Source of the DNA: Nostoc sp. 106C
GTDB taxonomy: Bacteria; Cyanobacteriota; Cyanobacteriia; Cyanobacteriales; Nostocaceae
Direction: 5' to 3'
Assembly: GCF_002154725.1 (NCBI RefSeq)
Contig: NZ_MTAW01000125.1
Coordinates: forward strand, 1 to 58,232
Length of the DNA: 58,232 nucleotides
Position numbers and translations under genes: made by a program
Shown here: piece by piece, positions 46,133 to 55,362 of the stretch
How the letters are laid out: every line of letters begins with the position of its first letter
Position numbering within the stretch: the first letter of the stretch is position 1
Notes under the pieces: model-generated
The model's input: only the letters and a program-made list of their open reading frames with translations
Database searches by the model: none
Told to the model about the DNA's origin: nothing

Positions 46133-49100
46133 ATGAATAGATTAACCTTTTATGTAATTTTGTTGCATGGTTTGTTTTTGGGAGTAACAACCGCTAGTGC
46201 CAAGTCACCACCTGCAAACAGACTCAATACTGAGCTACCTACCGAACAAAAAGTAGATAGAGTTGCTGTTAGTACGGTGAAAGCAGGAGTGACAGAGCAG
46301 TCTGATAGCCGCCAGCTAACACTCGAACCCTTAAAGAAAGTCGGTAGTGATTCTTTGGCAAAAACTTCCAAGCAAGTTTGGGTAATTAATCAAAACCAAC
46401 AGCCACAGCACCAAGGTTTTAAGTGGATAGTTCAAGATCCCAAACAAGCAGGACGACAACCATTTTTGCAAGCGGGAAAAACCCCAGAAAAGCCGAGTGA
46501 AAAGCCTAATTCAACCAGTAAACCAACTAAAAAGGATGATTTAGAACCGTTTGACGAAGTCGTCAAAGACACACAAAAGCAGCAGGGGTTGTTCACCCTT
46601 TATCGCCAAAAAGAGAAGAATAAAATTTATTTAGAAATTCAGCCAGATCAGCTGAATAAAAATTATCTAGCTACATCAACCTTAGAATCTGGCATTGGCG
46701 AACAAGGCATTTACAGCGGTATGCCTCTGCAAGATTTTTTGTTTTATTTTAAACGGGTGGATAACAACCTACAATTTTCTATCCGTAATGTCAATTTTCG
46801 TACCCGTGAAGGAGATCCCCAGGCGCGATCGCTTGTCCGTTCTTTTAGTGACTCTGTACTCTACACTATTCCCATTAAAAGCATTCATCCCGAACGCAAA
46901 ACTCTGCTCATCGACTTAGGCGATCTTTTACTCACAGACTTAGCTGGCTTATCTTTGAGTTTGGGTATCCCTGGAAGTACAGACCAATCTTATTTTGGTA
47001 ATGCTAAAGTCTTTCCAGAGAACTTAGAAGTTGAGTCGATTTTAAATTTTTCTGGTGCTGGCAGTAGCGGTCACGATAAGGAGGAGCTAAACTTCGAGTC
47101 GTTACCTGATAGCCGTGGCTTTACTCTGCGCGTTCACTACAGTCTTTCCCAATTACCAAACAACAAATACCTACCGCGCTTGGCTGACGACCGCGTTGGC
47201 TATTTTATCACTGCCTACCAAGACTTATCAAAAGATGATCGTGGCGACCCATTTGTGCGCTATATCAATCGCTGGAATTTGGAAAAAGAAGACCCCAAAG
47301 CCCCAATATCTCGACCCAAAAAACCGATTGTTTTTTGGATTGATAACGCTGTGCCTTATGAGTACCGCGATGCCATTAAAGAAGGGATATTAATGTGGAA
47401 TAAAGCCTTTCTCAAGGCAGGATTTAAAGATGCCATCGAAGCTCGCCAAATGCCAGATAATGCCACATGGGACCCAGCAGATATTCGCTACAACACAATT
47501 CGCTGGATTAACACCATAGATGGATTTTTTGCTAGGGGACCATCCCGCGTTAACCCTTTGACTGGGGAAATTTTGGATGCAGATATCATAGTAGATGGCA
47601 GCTTTGTACGTGTACTGAAGAATGAGTATCGTCAAATAGTACAACCCAACCAGACACCAAACCGAACTTCCTTAACGGCGTTGATGCAAAATAATATGCT
47701 TTGCGTCAATAAGTTAGGAGGAAAATCTCAAGATAATCAAGAACAGCAAAAGCAAAAGCCGATGTTGAGCCGTCTAGCTCGACTTGCTGGTGAGTCCGAT
47801 TTATGCTATGGCATGGAAGCCGCTAACCAGTTTGCTTTGGGTGCAATGGCTATGACACTTTTACAAGACAACACATCCACCCAAGACCAATTGAAAGAGT
47901 ATATTAATCAATACTTACGCTTAATTATTGCCCACGAAGTAGGCCATACCTTAGGGTTACGCCACAACTTCCGTGGCAGTAACTTATTACCACCAGAGGA
48001 GCTGAACAATAAGCAAATTACCACTAATAGAGGTCTAACTGCCTCGGTGATGGATTACATTCCCCCAAATATTGCACCCCAAGGTACACAGCAGGGAGAT
48101 TATTTTCCTAGTATGGTAGGGCCTTATGATGATTGGGCAATTCAGTACGGCTACATACCAACTCAGGCCACAACTCCCATAGCCGAAAAGCCGATTTTGG
48201 ATGAAATTGCTGGGCAATCTGATAAACCAGAGTTGAGCTACTCTACAGATGAAGATAGGTATGACCTCGACCCAACATCTAATGCTTGGGACAATAGCGG
48301 TAATGTACTGCGCTATTCTCAATGGCAGCTAGATAATTCTCGCCTGATGTGGGATCGGCTCACCAGACGTTACCCAGTTGCGGGTGAGAGTTATAGCGAT
48401 TTGAGCGATCGCTTTGGCTCTGTACTGGGTAACTATTTTCAAAATATTTTCTACACTACAAAATATATTGGTGGGCAATCTTTTTATCGAATTCATGCTA
48501 GTGAAACCCCATCTAGCAAGTCTGGTGTTCGCCAACGGCGATTACCATTTGAACCAGTACCAGTGGAACAACAACGGCAGGCATTAGAGACTTTGCAAAA
48601 GTATGTATTTGCAGAAGATGCTTTTAACTTCTCGCCAGATTTGTTGAATAAATTAGCACCTTCCCGTTGGTATCATTGGGGTAGCTATCCTTTAGTTGGG
48701 CGCTTAGATTACCCAATTCATGACTTAGTTTTGACCTTACAAAGTGCAGTTTTGGTGGACTTACTTTCAGGCGATCGCCTTTCCCGCCTCAAGGACATCG
48801 AACTCAAGAGTCCTCAAGGAAAATCCCTGAGTATGCCAGAGCTATTTGATACATTACAAAATGGCATTTGGACAGAAGTGCTGAAACCTCAAAGTAAAGC
48901 CCTAAAGATTTCCAGCCTGAGAAGAGGCTTACAGCGGGAATATGTGAATATCTTAAGCGATATAGTCTTACGCAAAGAATACGTACCAGAAGATGCACGC
49001 ACCTTAGCTTGGTATAAAATACGGCAGTTAAATGAAAAACTTGCGGGAGTTAATTCTGACGATGAGTATACAAAAGCACACATTCTCGAAACACGCGATC

Positions 49101-49141
49101 GCATTGAAAAAATCTTAAATGCGCCGTTAAGAAGTAATTAG
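46133..49141 (+). CDS. Exported zinc-dependent metalloprotease (DUF5117/DUF4953 type)
   Basis: This 1002-residue protein has a signal peptide (hydrophobic core FYVILLHGLFLGVTTASA). Residues about 150-340 correspond to the DUF5117-type region (FTLYRQKEKNKIYLEI) and 400 onward to a metzincin-like catalytic domain. The zinc site HEVGHTLGLRH (His601, Glu602, His605, His611) and a Met-turn-like SVMDY segment are clear; the C-terminal part is the DUF4953 type. It is probably periplasmic or secreted. ATG at 46133 is preferred to the TTG at 46112 since the signal peptide then starts MNRLTF. A hairpin (49150-49180, GGGACATGG with CCATGTCCC) follows the stop. Confidence 0.9.
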   Translation: MNRLTFYVILLHGLFLGVTTASAKSPPANRLNTELPTEQKVDRVAVSTVKAGVTEQSDSRQLTLEPLKKVGSDSLAKTSKQVWVINQNQQPQHQGFKWIVQDPKQAGRQPFLQAGKTPEKPSEKPNSTSKPTKKDDLEPFDEVVKDTQKQQGLFTLYRQKEKNKIYLEIQPDQLNKNYLATSTLESGIGEQGIYSGMPLQDFLFYFKRVDNNLQFSIRNVNFRTREGDPQARSLVRSFSDSVLYTIPIKSIHPERKTLLIDLGDLLLTDLAGLSLSLGIPGSTDQSYFGNAKVFPENLEVESILNFSGAGSSGHDKEELNFESLPDSRGFTLRVHYSLSQLPNNKYLPRLADDRVGYFITAYQDLSKDDRGDPFVRYINRWNLEKEDPKAPISRPKKPIVFWIDNAVPYEYRDAIKEGILMWNKAFLKAGFKDAIEARQMPDNATWDPADIRYNTIRWINTIDGFFARGPSRVNPLTGEILDADIIVDGSFVRVLKNEYRQIVQPNQTPNRTSLTALMQNNMLCVNKLGGKSQDNQEQQKQKPMLSRLARLAGESDLCYGMEAANQFALGAMAMTLLQDNTSTQDQLKEYINQYLRLIIAHEVGHTLGLRHNFRGSNLLPPEELNNKQITTNRGLTASVMDYIPPNIAPQGTQQGDYFPSMVGPYDDWAIQYGYIPTQATTPIAEKPILDEIAGQSDKPELSYSTDEDRYDLDPTSNAWDNSGNVLRYSQWQLDNSRLMWDRLTRRYPVAGESYSDLSDRFGSVLGNYFQNIFYTTKYIGGQSFYRIHASETPSSKSGVRQRRLPFEPVPVEQQRQALETLQKYVFAEDAFNFSPDLLNKLAPSRWYHWGSYPLVGRLDYPIHDLVLTLQSAVLVDLLSGDRLSRLKDIELKSPQGKSLSMPELFDTLQNGIWTEVLKPQSKALKISSLRRGLQREYVNILSDIVLRKEYVPEDARTLAWYKIRQLNEKLAGVNSDDEYTKAHILETRDRIEKILNAPLRSN

Positions 49142-49243
49142 CTGGGTATGGGACATGGGGAGCATTATTCTCCATGTCCCGACCTTCTCTAGTTCCTAGC
49201 AAAATATATCTAAAATGCCCAAACAGGCTGAGAATTGGATTTA

Positions 49244-49274
49244 GATCCCCGACTTCTTCCAGAAGTCGGGGATC
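49244..49274. terminator. 14-bp perfect hairpin between convergent genes
   Basis: 49244-49257 pairs perfectly with 49261-49274 (GATCCCCGACTTCT and complement) around a 3-nt loop. It sits between the convergent metalloprotease and DUF1995 genes, where a bidirectional terminator is expected. There is no U-run on either side, and the same palindrome is common in cyanobacterial genomes as a dispersed repeat, so its role is open. Confidence 0.6.
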
Positions 49275-49313
49275 TCGACAGCCATTTGCTACCTCTGCCT
49301 TGCCTGCTTTTTT

Positions 49314-50057
49314 TTAACTACTCAATGCCTTTAAAAACCGTTGCAAACTCTTAAATACACCAGGCTTTTTCGCTGGTGTAGCGTCGGTTGTTGTTTGGGT
49401 TTGTCCTTTGATCAAAATGAGATCTAATTCATCACCGGATGGTTTTTTCGGTAAATCGGCAATTTTTTGATACTCGTCGTTTGTTTCCACCCAGATTTCC
49501 CATTGTCCTGGGTAGCAACGAAACACAGCAGTTTGATCGTCAACGGGACGTAGATAGTAGCAAGATTCGATGCTACCAATAAAACGTTCGCGAACTTGTC
49601 TAGCTGCATAGCCAAGCCCTACAACCCCATAATCTTCTAAACGAGGATTTAAGATAACTACAGGGCGATCGCCAATTTCTTGACAGAGTTTTTCCATCTG
49701 CGTGACTTCAACGGAACTAGGTGCAACAAATAGAAAAATTTCGTCTTCTGGCTGAACTTTTGATTCTATAGCAGTAGCCCTACCTGTGCCGATATCCTCA
49801 ATTTTAAATTTTGCATCTGCCCATTCGCGGCGGGCTAGGGCCGCAGCACCAGCATCAGCAAAGAAAACCTTCAGACGGGAATCGTATTCGGCAAACGCAG
49901 GGAGAAAATCTTCCGCCACTAGCATAAATTTGAGTTCTGGGAACAAAAACTCAACTTGTAAGCGAGTATGGCCATCTGCTAAAGCAGCTTGGGTAGCTGT
50001 GCGAGATTGGGCGATCGCTTCTTCAAGACTCTTGGGAAGTTCAGTCATAGTTTGCAT
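49314..50057 (-). CDS. DUF1995 family protein (LPA3-like)
   Basis: This 247-residue protein is of the DUF1995 family, found in cyanobacteria and plastids; the plant member LPA3 helps photosystem II assembly. Characteristic strings are LPKSLEEAIAQSR, LQVEFLFPELKFMLVAEDF, VFFADAGAAALARREWA, FLFVAPSSVEV, VVILNPRLEDYGVVGLGYAAR and VFRCYPGQWEIW. The C-terminal 35 residues are variable and basic. Photosystem role here is by family analogy. ATG at 50057, with a second ATG three codons later. Confidence 0.88.
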   Translation of the reverse strand: MQTMTELPKSLEEAIAQSRTATQAALADGHTRLQVEFLFPELKFMLVAEDFLPAFAEYDSRLKVFFADAGAAALARREWADAKFKIEDIGTGRATAIESKVQPEDEIFLFVAPSSVEVTQMEKLCQEIGDRPVVILNPRLEDYGVVGLGYAARQVRERFIGSIESCYYLRPVDDQTAVFRCYPGQWEIWVETNDEYQKIADLPKKPSGDELDLILIKGQTQTTTDATPAKKPGVFKSLQRFLKALSS

Positions 50058-50208
50058 TATACTTTGGTGTCTACTTTTATTGTTTCAGGATTAGCTCTCC
50101 AAGTGTATGGAAAAGGGTGCCAAGACAATTTGCTACTAACCCAACAATTCGTATAGCCCAGTACTGTATCTGAGAAAGTAACTTTAGGCATGGCATTTTT
50201 AGATCGGG

Positions 50209-50333
50209 ACTTACGCACGGGTCATAGAAAAACGTAGACACGAAGTGGTGACGGGGTCGCAGTCTTGGAGGACACTTGCGCAAAGTGTCCGTGACACGGA
50301 GGAATCAGAGTTTGAGAATTTTTTTGCGTAAGT
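50209..50333. repeat. MITE-like element with ACTTACGCA inverted ends
   Basis: 125 bp bounded by ACTTACGCA (50209-50217) and TGCGTAAGT (50325-50333), preceded by GGG as in the many Nostoc repeats starting GGGACTTACGCA. It contains an internal perfect hairpin (50270-50290, GGACACTT and AAGTGTCC). Non-coding. Confidence 0.78.
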
Positions 50334-50426
50334 TCTATAGATCGCTTTTTCTTCGCATGGGAAAGACAACTAACGATTTGCACTTGCATCACAAGCTTTC
50401 ATCACCATTTATCCGCAGTTAATTAG

Positions 50427-51596
50427 TCATTTTCCAACCAAAGATAAATCTGGCGTCAGCCTTTGCAAAACCTGCTTTAACACCATCGCCGTCCAATCTA
50501 CATCAGCTTCAGTAGTCTCCCGCCCCAATGTCATGCGAATACCGCCCAAGGCGGCTTTTTCCGAATAACCCATTGCCAACAATATTGGACTAGGGCTAAG
50601 TTTCCCACTGTGACAAGCAGCGCCAGCACTAATCCCAATCCCTGCCAGATTTAATTGTCTGACTAAAGTTTTACCGCTAAGTTTTTCTCCATCGGCAGAT
50701 TCTAAACAAAAACTTAGATGGTGCGGTAAGCGGCGATCGCGATCGCCTGTAGAAATTAAACCAGGAATATCAGCTAATTGAGCAAATAAACGATCGCGTA
50801 ATTGAATTAAGCGGGGTGTTTCTATGGGCATTTCTTGGGCTGCTAGTTCGGCGGCTACACCAAAACCAGCAATTACAGGTGTGGCTTGAGTACCAGAACG
50901 TAGCCCCATTTCTTGTCCACCACCACCAAATAAGGGTACTAACTCTACACCAGGACGCACATACAACGCCCCTGCACCTTGCGGCCCATATATTTTATGA
51001 CTAGATAGGCTAAGTAAATCTACGGCCAGTGTTTGCACGTCAATTGGCAAGCGTCCTACAGCTTGCACAGCATCTGTATGGAACAATGCCCCATGCTTGC
51101 GGGCAATATTTCCCAGATCTGCGATCGCTTGGACTGTGCCTACTTCACTTTGACCGTAAATTACAGATACCAAGACTGTATTATGACGTAATGCGGCTTG
51201 TAAATCTAAGGGGTTGACTCTGCCTTTCATATCTACCGCTAGACGAGTTACTTCCCAACCCCACATTTCCAACAACCGTGCAGTTTCAGTAATTGCCGAA
51301 TGCTCAATGCTAGAAATAATGATGTGTTGGGGAACATTGTACAACCGGGCAACGCCCATAATCGCTAGATTATCTGCCTCAGTCCCACCAGAGGTAAAGA
51401 TGATAGATTCCGCAGCAGAAGCGTTAATTAATCCAGCTACTTGGATTCTGGCTTGTTCTAAAATCGTCGCTGCTCGTTGTCCCCACTCATGTAAACTCGA
51501 AGGATTGCCCCACTGTTGAGCGAGAACTTTTTGCATAGCTGCGATCGCTTCTGGGCGAGTGGGAGTTGTAGCACTGTAATCTAGATATATTTGCAT
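50427..51596 (-). CDS. Cysteine desulfurase (IscS/NifS type)
   Basis: This 389-residue class V aminotransferase-fold enzyme takes sulfur from cysteine for Fe-S clusters and thio-cofactors. The N-terminal YLDYSATTPTRPEA, IFTSGGTEADNLAI, the PLP region SIEHSAI and HTDAVQAVG, the Schiff-base Lys201 in SSHKIYGP, and the active-site Cys328 in GISAGAACHSGK are all intact. The short flexible loop around Cys328 is of the group-I (IscS/NifS) kind. No nif genes are nearby, so a housekeeping role is more likely than nitrogen-fixation-specific NifS. Confidence 0.94.
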   Translation of the reverse strand: MQIYLDYSATTPTRPEAIAAMQKVLAQQWGNPSSLHEWGQRAATILEQARIQVAGLINASAAESIIFTSGGTEADNLAIMGVARLYNVPQHIIISSIEHSAITETARLLEMWGWEVTRLAVDMKGRVNPLDLQAALRHNTVLVSVIYGQSEVGTVQAIADLGNIARKHGALFHTDAVQAVGRLPIDVQTLAVDLLSLSSHKIYGPQGAGALYVRPGVELVPLFGGGGQEMGLRSGTQATPVIAGFGVAAELAAQEMPIETPRLIQLRDRLFAQLADIPGLISTGDRDRRLPHHLSFCLESADGEKLSGKTLVRQLNLAGIGISAGAACHSGKLSPSPILLAMGYSEKAALGGIRMTLGRETTEADVDWTAMVLKQVLQRLTPDLSLVGK

Positions 51597-51814
51597 ATCA
51601 CCAAATAAAGGAGTGAAGACTCACGCTTGCAGCAGATTGCCTATAGTTTCAGCATATACAGTTAGTTACTTAATCCTGAACATCTCTCGATAATTCTGCA
51701 TCTATAGGTGTATTTTTTGCCCAACTTGTAAAGCTATTTTTCTATTTATTTGGACATACTTGTTTTTGGGAATAATGAATATGTTCACGTTTTACCCATT
51801 TTTAGCAGATTACT

Positions 51815-53443
51815 GTGCAACCTTTTCCCAGCCTCAAGTATTATTTTATATTTTTTCTGATATTTACCATTGCTGCTTGCCAAAAAGTCCAGTCTTACAA
51901 TAAACGTCCAGCACCTTTACCACAAGACCCATTTATTCAAGTTTACTTTAACCATTCTGAGTCCTCAGAATTTAGAGAACCTTACCGTCAGCAAACTCGT
52001 CTGGGCAATAATTTAGAACAACAGATTGTCAATGCGATTTCTCAAGCTAAGTCTACAGTAGATGTAGCTGTTCAAGAATTACGTTTACCTCAGGTTGCCC
52101 AAGCACTAGCAGACAGAAAAAACGCTGGGGTAAAAGTCAGATTAATTTTAGAAAATAACTATAGCCGTCCTTGGAGTAACTTAACATCTGATGAAGTAAA
52201 TAAGTTAGAAAAAAGAGAACACGAACGCTATAACGAATTTCGTAAATTTGTAGACCTTAACCAAGATAATAAACTTAGTTCTGAAGAAATTAATCAAAGA
52301 GATGCTTTAGCGATTGTACAGAATGCCAAAGTTCCTTGGATAGATGATCGAGCCGATGGTTCAGCAGGTAGTAGTTTAATGCATCACAAATTTGTGATTG
52401 TAGATCATCGTATTGTGATTGTAACTTCTGCGAATTTTACATTGAGTGATACCTTTGGAGATTTTAGTAATCCCAGTAGTTTAGGCAATGCCAATAACTT
52501 CTTACAAATTGATAGCCCAGAATTAGCATCTTTATTTACAGAAGAATTTAATATTATGTGGGGTGATGGGCCAGGAGGAAAGCCAGATAGTTTATTTGGT
52601 TTGAAAAAACCAGCGCGGTTACCAAAAACTATCTCTTTAGGTAAAACTAAAATTACCGTACAGTTTTCTCCTACTTCCCCAACTCAACCTTGGAGTCAAA
52701 GTACTAATGGTTTAATTGCCAATACTTTAGAATCAGCTACTAACTCTGTTGATATGGCATTGTTTGTATTTTCCGATCAGTTACTTGCCAATATCCTAGA
52801 CAATCAACATCAAAAAGGCGTAAATATTCGCGCTTTAATTGAACCAGAATTTGCCTATCGTTCTTATAGCGAAGCTTTGGATATGATGGGGTTTGCTCTT
52901 GCTGATAAATGTAAATATGAAGTAGATAACCGTCCTTGGCATAACCCTATTACTAGCGTTGGCGTACCCACCTTACCAAAAGGTGATTTATTACACCACA
53001 AATTTGCTGTTATTGATGGAAAAACAGTAATTACTGGTTCGCACAATTGGTCTGAAGCAGCCAATAATGGTAATGACGAAACCCTAATAGTAATTGAAAG
53101 TCCTACAGTTGCAGCCCATTATATACGTGAGTTTGCCCGCCTTTACACTAATGTCAAACTTGGTTTACCGACTGCAATTCAACAAAAAATTGCTGCTGAA
53201 GCTAAACAATGTCCGCAAATAAAAACTCCTACCTCAATTCCTAACCAAGTATTTAAAAAGATAAATATTAATACTGCTACGTTGGAAGAATTAGTAACTC
53301 TACCAGGTGTAGGTAAAAAGTTAGCACAGCGAATTATTATTACCCGTCAGCAGCAAAAATTTATATCTTTACAAGACTTAGAAAGAGTCCCAGGAATTAG
53401 TCATAAGATGATAAATAAATTGCAAGATAATGTGATTTTGTAG
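51815..53443 (+). CDS. Phospholipase D-family lipoprotein with EF-hand loop and HhH tail
   Basis: This 542-residue predicted lipoprotein (lipobox IAAC, Cys22) has two PLD-type HxKx4D motifs, His190/Lys192/Asp197 and His394/Lys396/Asp401, forming the bilobed catalytic core of a phospholipase or nuclease. Inside the first lobe is a canonical 12-residue EF-hand loop, DLNQDNKLSSEE (Asp147 to Glu158), suggesting calcium binding. Residues about 475-542 are a ComEA-like helix-hairpin-helix pair (ININTATLEELVTLPGVGKK and LERVPGISHKM), which binds DNA non-specifically. An extracytoplasmic nuclease is the simplest reading; the substrate is inferred. The start is GTG at 51815 without a clear ribosome site. 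Confidence 0.9.
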   Translation: MQPFPSLKYYFIFFLIFTIAACQKVQSYNKRPAPLPQDPFIQVYFNHSESSEFREPYRQQTRLGNNLEQQIVNAISQAKSTVDVAVQELRLPQVAQALADRKNAGVKVRLILENNYSRPWSNLTSDEVNKLEKREHERYNEFRKFVDLNQDNKLSSEEINQRDALAIVQNAKVPWIDDRADGSAGSSLMHHKFVIVDHRIVIVTSANFTLSDTFGDFSNPSSLGNANNFLQIDSPELASLFTEEFNIMWGDGPGGKPDSLFGLKKPARLPKTISLGKTKITVQFSPTSPTQPWSQSTNGLIANTLESATNSVDMALFVFSDQLLANILDNQHQKGVNIRALIEPEFAYRSYSEALDMMGFALADKCKYEVDNRPWHNPITSVGVPTLPKGDLLHHKFAVIDGKTVITGSHNWSEAANNGNDETLIVIESPTVAAHYIREFARLYTNVKLGLPTAIQQKIAAEAKQCPQIKTPTSIPNQVFKKININTATLEELVTLPGVGKKLAQRIIITRQQQKFISLQDLERVPGISHKMINKLQDNVIL

Positions 53444-53820
53444 CAGATGATATGTCAAAAATCAATAGCTATTAAACCAGATAGAAAACCTGAATCATTT
53501 ATAAAAAATTTAAGTACTGTATAGTAAGCACTGCCTACTATATGTAGATTTTAATAGTTACTACCTATGGTCTATTTCCAAATTAAATTATTATCACAAC
53601 TCAGATAAAATTTTGTATAAGAGCCTATTTATAAAGTAAATATTCCGCAACAACGATATTTTAGTAAAGCTTAAATCGTAGGGTGCGTTATAGCAACGCT
53701 TAACGCACCGAGAAAGATGGTGCGTTACGGCTAAATAATCACTCTCTCAAACTCCCAAATCCTTGCATAGCGGTAACACACCTGACTTAATATTTATTTT
53801 ATAAATGGTTTCTAAAGTAA
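53444..53820. other. Intergenic with dispersed GGTGCGTTA-type repeat
   Basis: No intact gene. Bases 53679-53732 hold a short element with GGGTGCGTTA and AACGCACC arms, a common cyanobacterial intergenic repeat. It is bracketed by the direct repeat described in the next entry. Confidence 0.55.
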
Positions 53821-53850
53821 ATATTCCGCACCAATGATATTTTAGAAGAG
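53633..53850 (+). repeat. Direct repeat (38 bp), 180 bp apart
   Basis: 53633-53670 and 53813-53850 share TAAAGTAAATATTCCGCA and GATATTTTAG with a few mismatches. The GGTGCGTTA-type element lies between them, so the second copy may be the original and the first a duplicate created with an insertion. Confidence 0.8.
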
Positions 53851-53931
53851 CGTGATGATCGCCGTTGGGAGTTAGATCCGATGTCTTCTGAAGATTATCA
53901 AGACCGAAAATCTGAGCCTGAGCAAGATTAA
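53821..53931 (+). pseudogene. Possible C-terminal remnant of a small gene
   Basis: A 36-codon open stretch with strongly coding-like, highly charged content (DILEERDDRRWELDPMSSED) ends at a TAA but has no start codon; TAA precedes it. The upstream direct-repeat copy at 53641 encodes a similar beginning (IFRNNDIL) that stops after 13 codons. Family not recognised. Confidence 0.4.
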
Positions 53932-54112
53932 GTATTATTTAGTACAACTAATATCTATACACCCCACCTCACGTTTTGATATAGCGGCGGTGGGGTGCTT
54001 TCATTAGAGGTAATTTTACGGTGATTATTTAAAATTCTTATAGCCAGATGGTGGCGGTTTCACTAATTCTATGCCATCTTTGTGTAGAATTCCGTGTAAA
54101 TATTGAGTTATC

Positions 54113-54886
54113 ATGATATCAAAATATACTGTTTCTCAAATCAAAAGAGAGAGTAATTGTCTTAGAAACCTCAAACTTTTGTTGCTTTTCAATGCTGTAT
54201 CGTCCGTAGTTCTATTTGGGAATGCTGCTCAGGCACTTACATTTAACTTAGATGGGGGAACGGACTTTACCTTTAATGCAGATGCAACAACTAGATCTGG
54301 AGTTGGAACTGCTAATGGTAACATCAATAAGGCTACTGGAAATGCTGGTTTTAACAATTTTTTCACTTCCAACTATGGACTACTGGGGGCGCTTGACAGT
54401 GGTTTGGCAAACAGCACGGCCTTTGCCCAAGGATCTTCTAGCGCTCAGTCTAATAATTCATTCGCTTTCACTAGTGCCGACTTAGCTGGCAATAATATTC
54501 AGGTCTCTTTTAGCTATGCATTTAGTGGAACTTCAGGAAACCCTGGAAATGACAATGTGCAAGTACTTTTTTTCGACTCTGTTAATGGGGATACTATTGC
54601 GGTTGGCAATCTAATAACCACTCTGGCTCCCAATGGTTTGTCATCTCAAAGTTTTGTAGTAGATAATAGCCTTTTAACGGCTAACACACCATACAACCTG
54701 ATATTTCAGTTAGCTGAGGCTGCTGACGGAAATACCAGAAACACTGCATTTGGCTTTGATGATATACAAATTTCTGCTGTTCCTGAACCTAGTGATCTGT
54801 TAGGACTATTAGTAGGAATTGGTTTTTTCTCCAAGCTAATTTATAAATTTAAATCACAATTAAAATTTAATACATCAAAGCTGTAA
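54113..54886 (+). CDS. PEP-CTERM sorting-domain protein, likely cyanoexosortase target
   Basis: This 257-residue secreted protein has an N-terminal signal (LLLLFNAVSSVVLFGNAAQA), a Gly/Asn/Ser-rich beta-sandwich body (FNLDGGTDFTFN, VSFSYAFSGTSGNPGNDNVQ), and a C-terminal sorting tail. The tail begins VPEPSDLLGLLVGIGFF (PEP at residues 224-226), with one membrane helix and a basic end (YKFKSQLKF). Such proteins are cut and passed to the cell surface by an exosortase; cyanoexosortase A is encoded 480 bases downstream. The body shows no enzyme motif. ATG at 54113; terminator at 54917-54950. Confidence 0.9.
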   Translation: MISKYTVSQIKRESNCLRNLKLLLLFNAVSSVVLFGNAAQALTFNLDGGTDFTFNADATTRSGVGTANGNINKATGNAGFNNFFTSNYGLLGALDSGLANSTAFAQGSSSAQSNNSFAFTSADLAGNNIQVSFSYAFSGTSGNPGNDNVQVLFFDSVNGDTIAVGNLITTLAPNGLSSQSFVVDNSLLTANTPYNLIFQLAEAADGNTRNTAFGFDDIQISAVPEPSDLLGLLVGIGFFSKLIYKFKSQLKFNTSKL

Positions 54887-54916
54887 ATTTTCTCAGTTAA
54901 TACTTAGCTTAGTAAG

Positions 54917-54950
54917 ATTAATCCATAGATATATCTATGGATTAATTTTT
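54917..54950 (+). terminator. Perfect 30-nt palindrome with U-run
   Basis: 54917-54931 is exactly complementary to 54932-54946 (core CCATAGATA), followed by five U (54946-54950). It ends the PEP-CTERM gene and separates it from the cyanoexosortase operon. A perfect palindrome without loop may also be a binding site. Confidence 0.82.
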
Positions 54951-55362
54951 ATATATTTAAATTTATCGAAATTAGCCAAAATGAAATGTTGTGCTGAACT
55001 ATATTAGAGAAATCATCGTTGTAAAAGGTCTATCGATAATCTTTATTTTTGAGATCCTTAATAAAGAATAGTCAATTTACGTATTATTACGTATAGACTT
55101 TTTTGAGTTTAACTATTTAAATAGCCAACAATAAGCTATAAAAACCTATCTATGCATTTATATGGAAACTACAAAATTTTATTTTGGAGAAGAAGCTTTT
55201 CAACTGTATAGTTATTTATGTCACGCTGTAATATCATATCTGTGAACTCTTACCATTTAAACAAACTTAAAAAGTGATTAATTTTGAATTAGTAAGGAGA
55301 TTACGAATTAAGGAGTATTTATTCACTCAATTTATGATTTAACACCTGCCTTATCGTTTAAT
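54951..55362. other. AT-rich intergenic region before the cyanoexosortase operon
   Basis: No gene. Two AAGGAG strings occur at about 55292 and 55310, but neither is well spaced to the ATG at 55363. A three-codon ATG-ATT-TAA mini-frame at about 55334 lies between. It presumably holds the operon promoter. Confidence 0.45.

Noticed and set aside
50427-51596. Naming the cysteine desulfurase nifS
   Set aside because: No nitrogen-fixation genes are nearby; a housekeeping desulfurase fits equally well.
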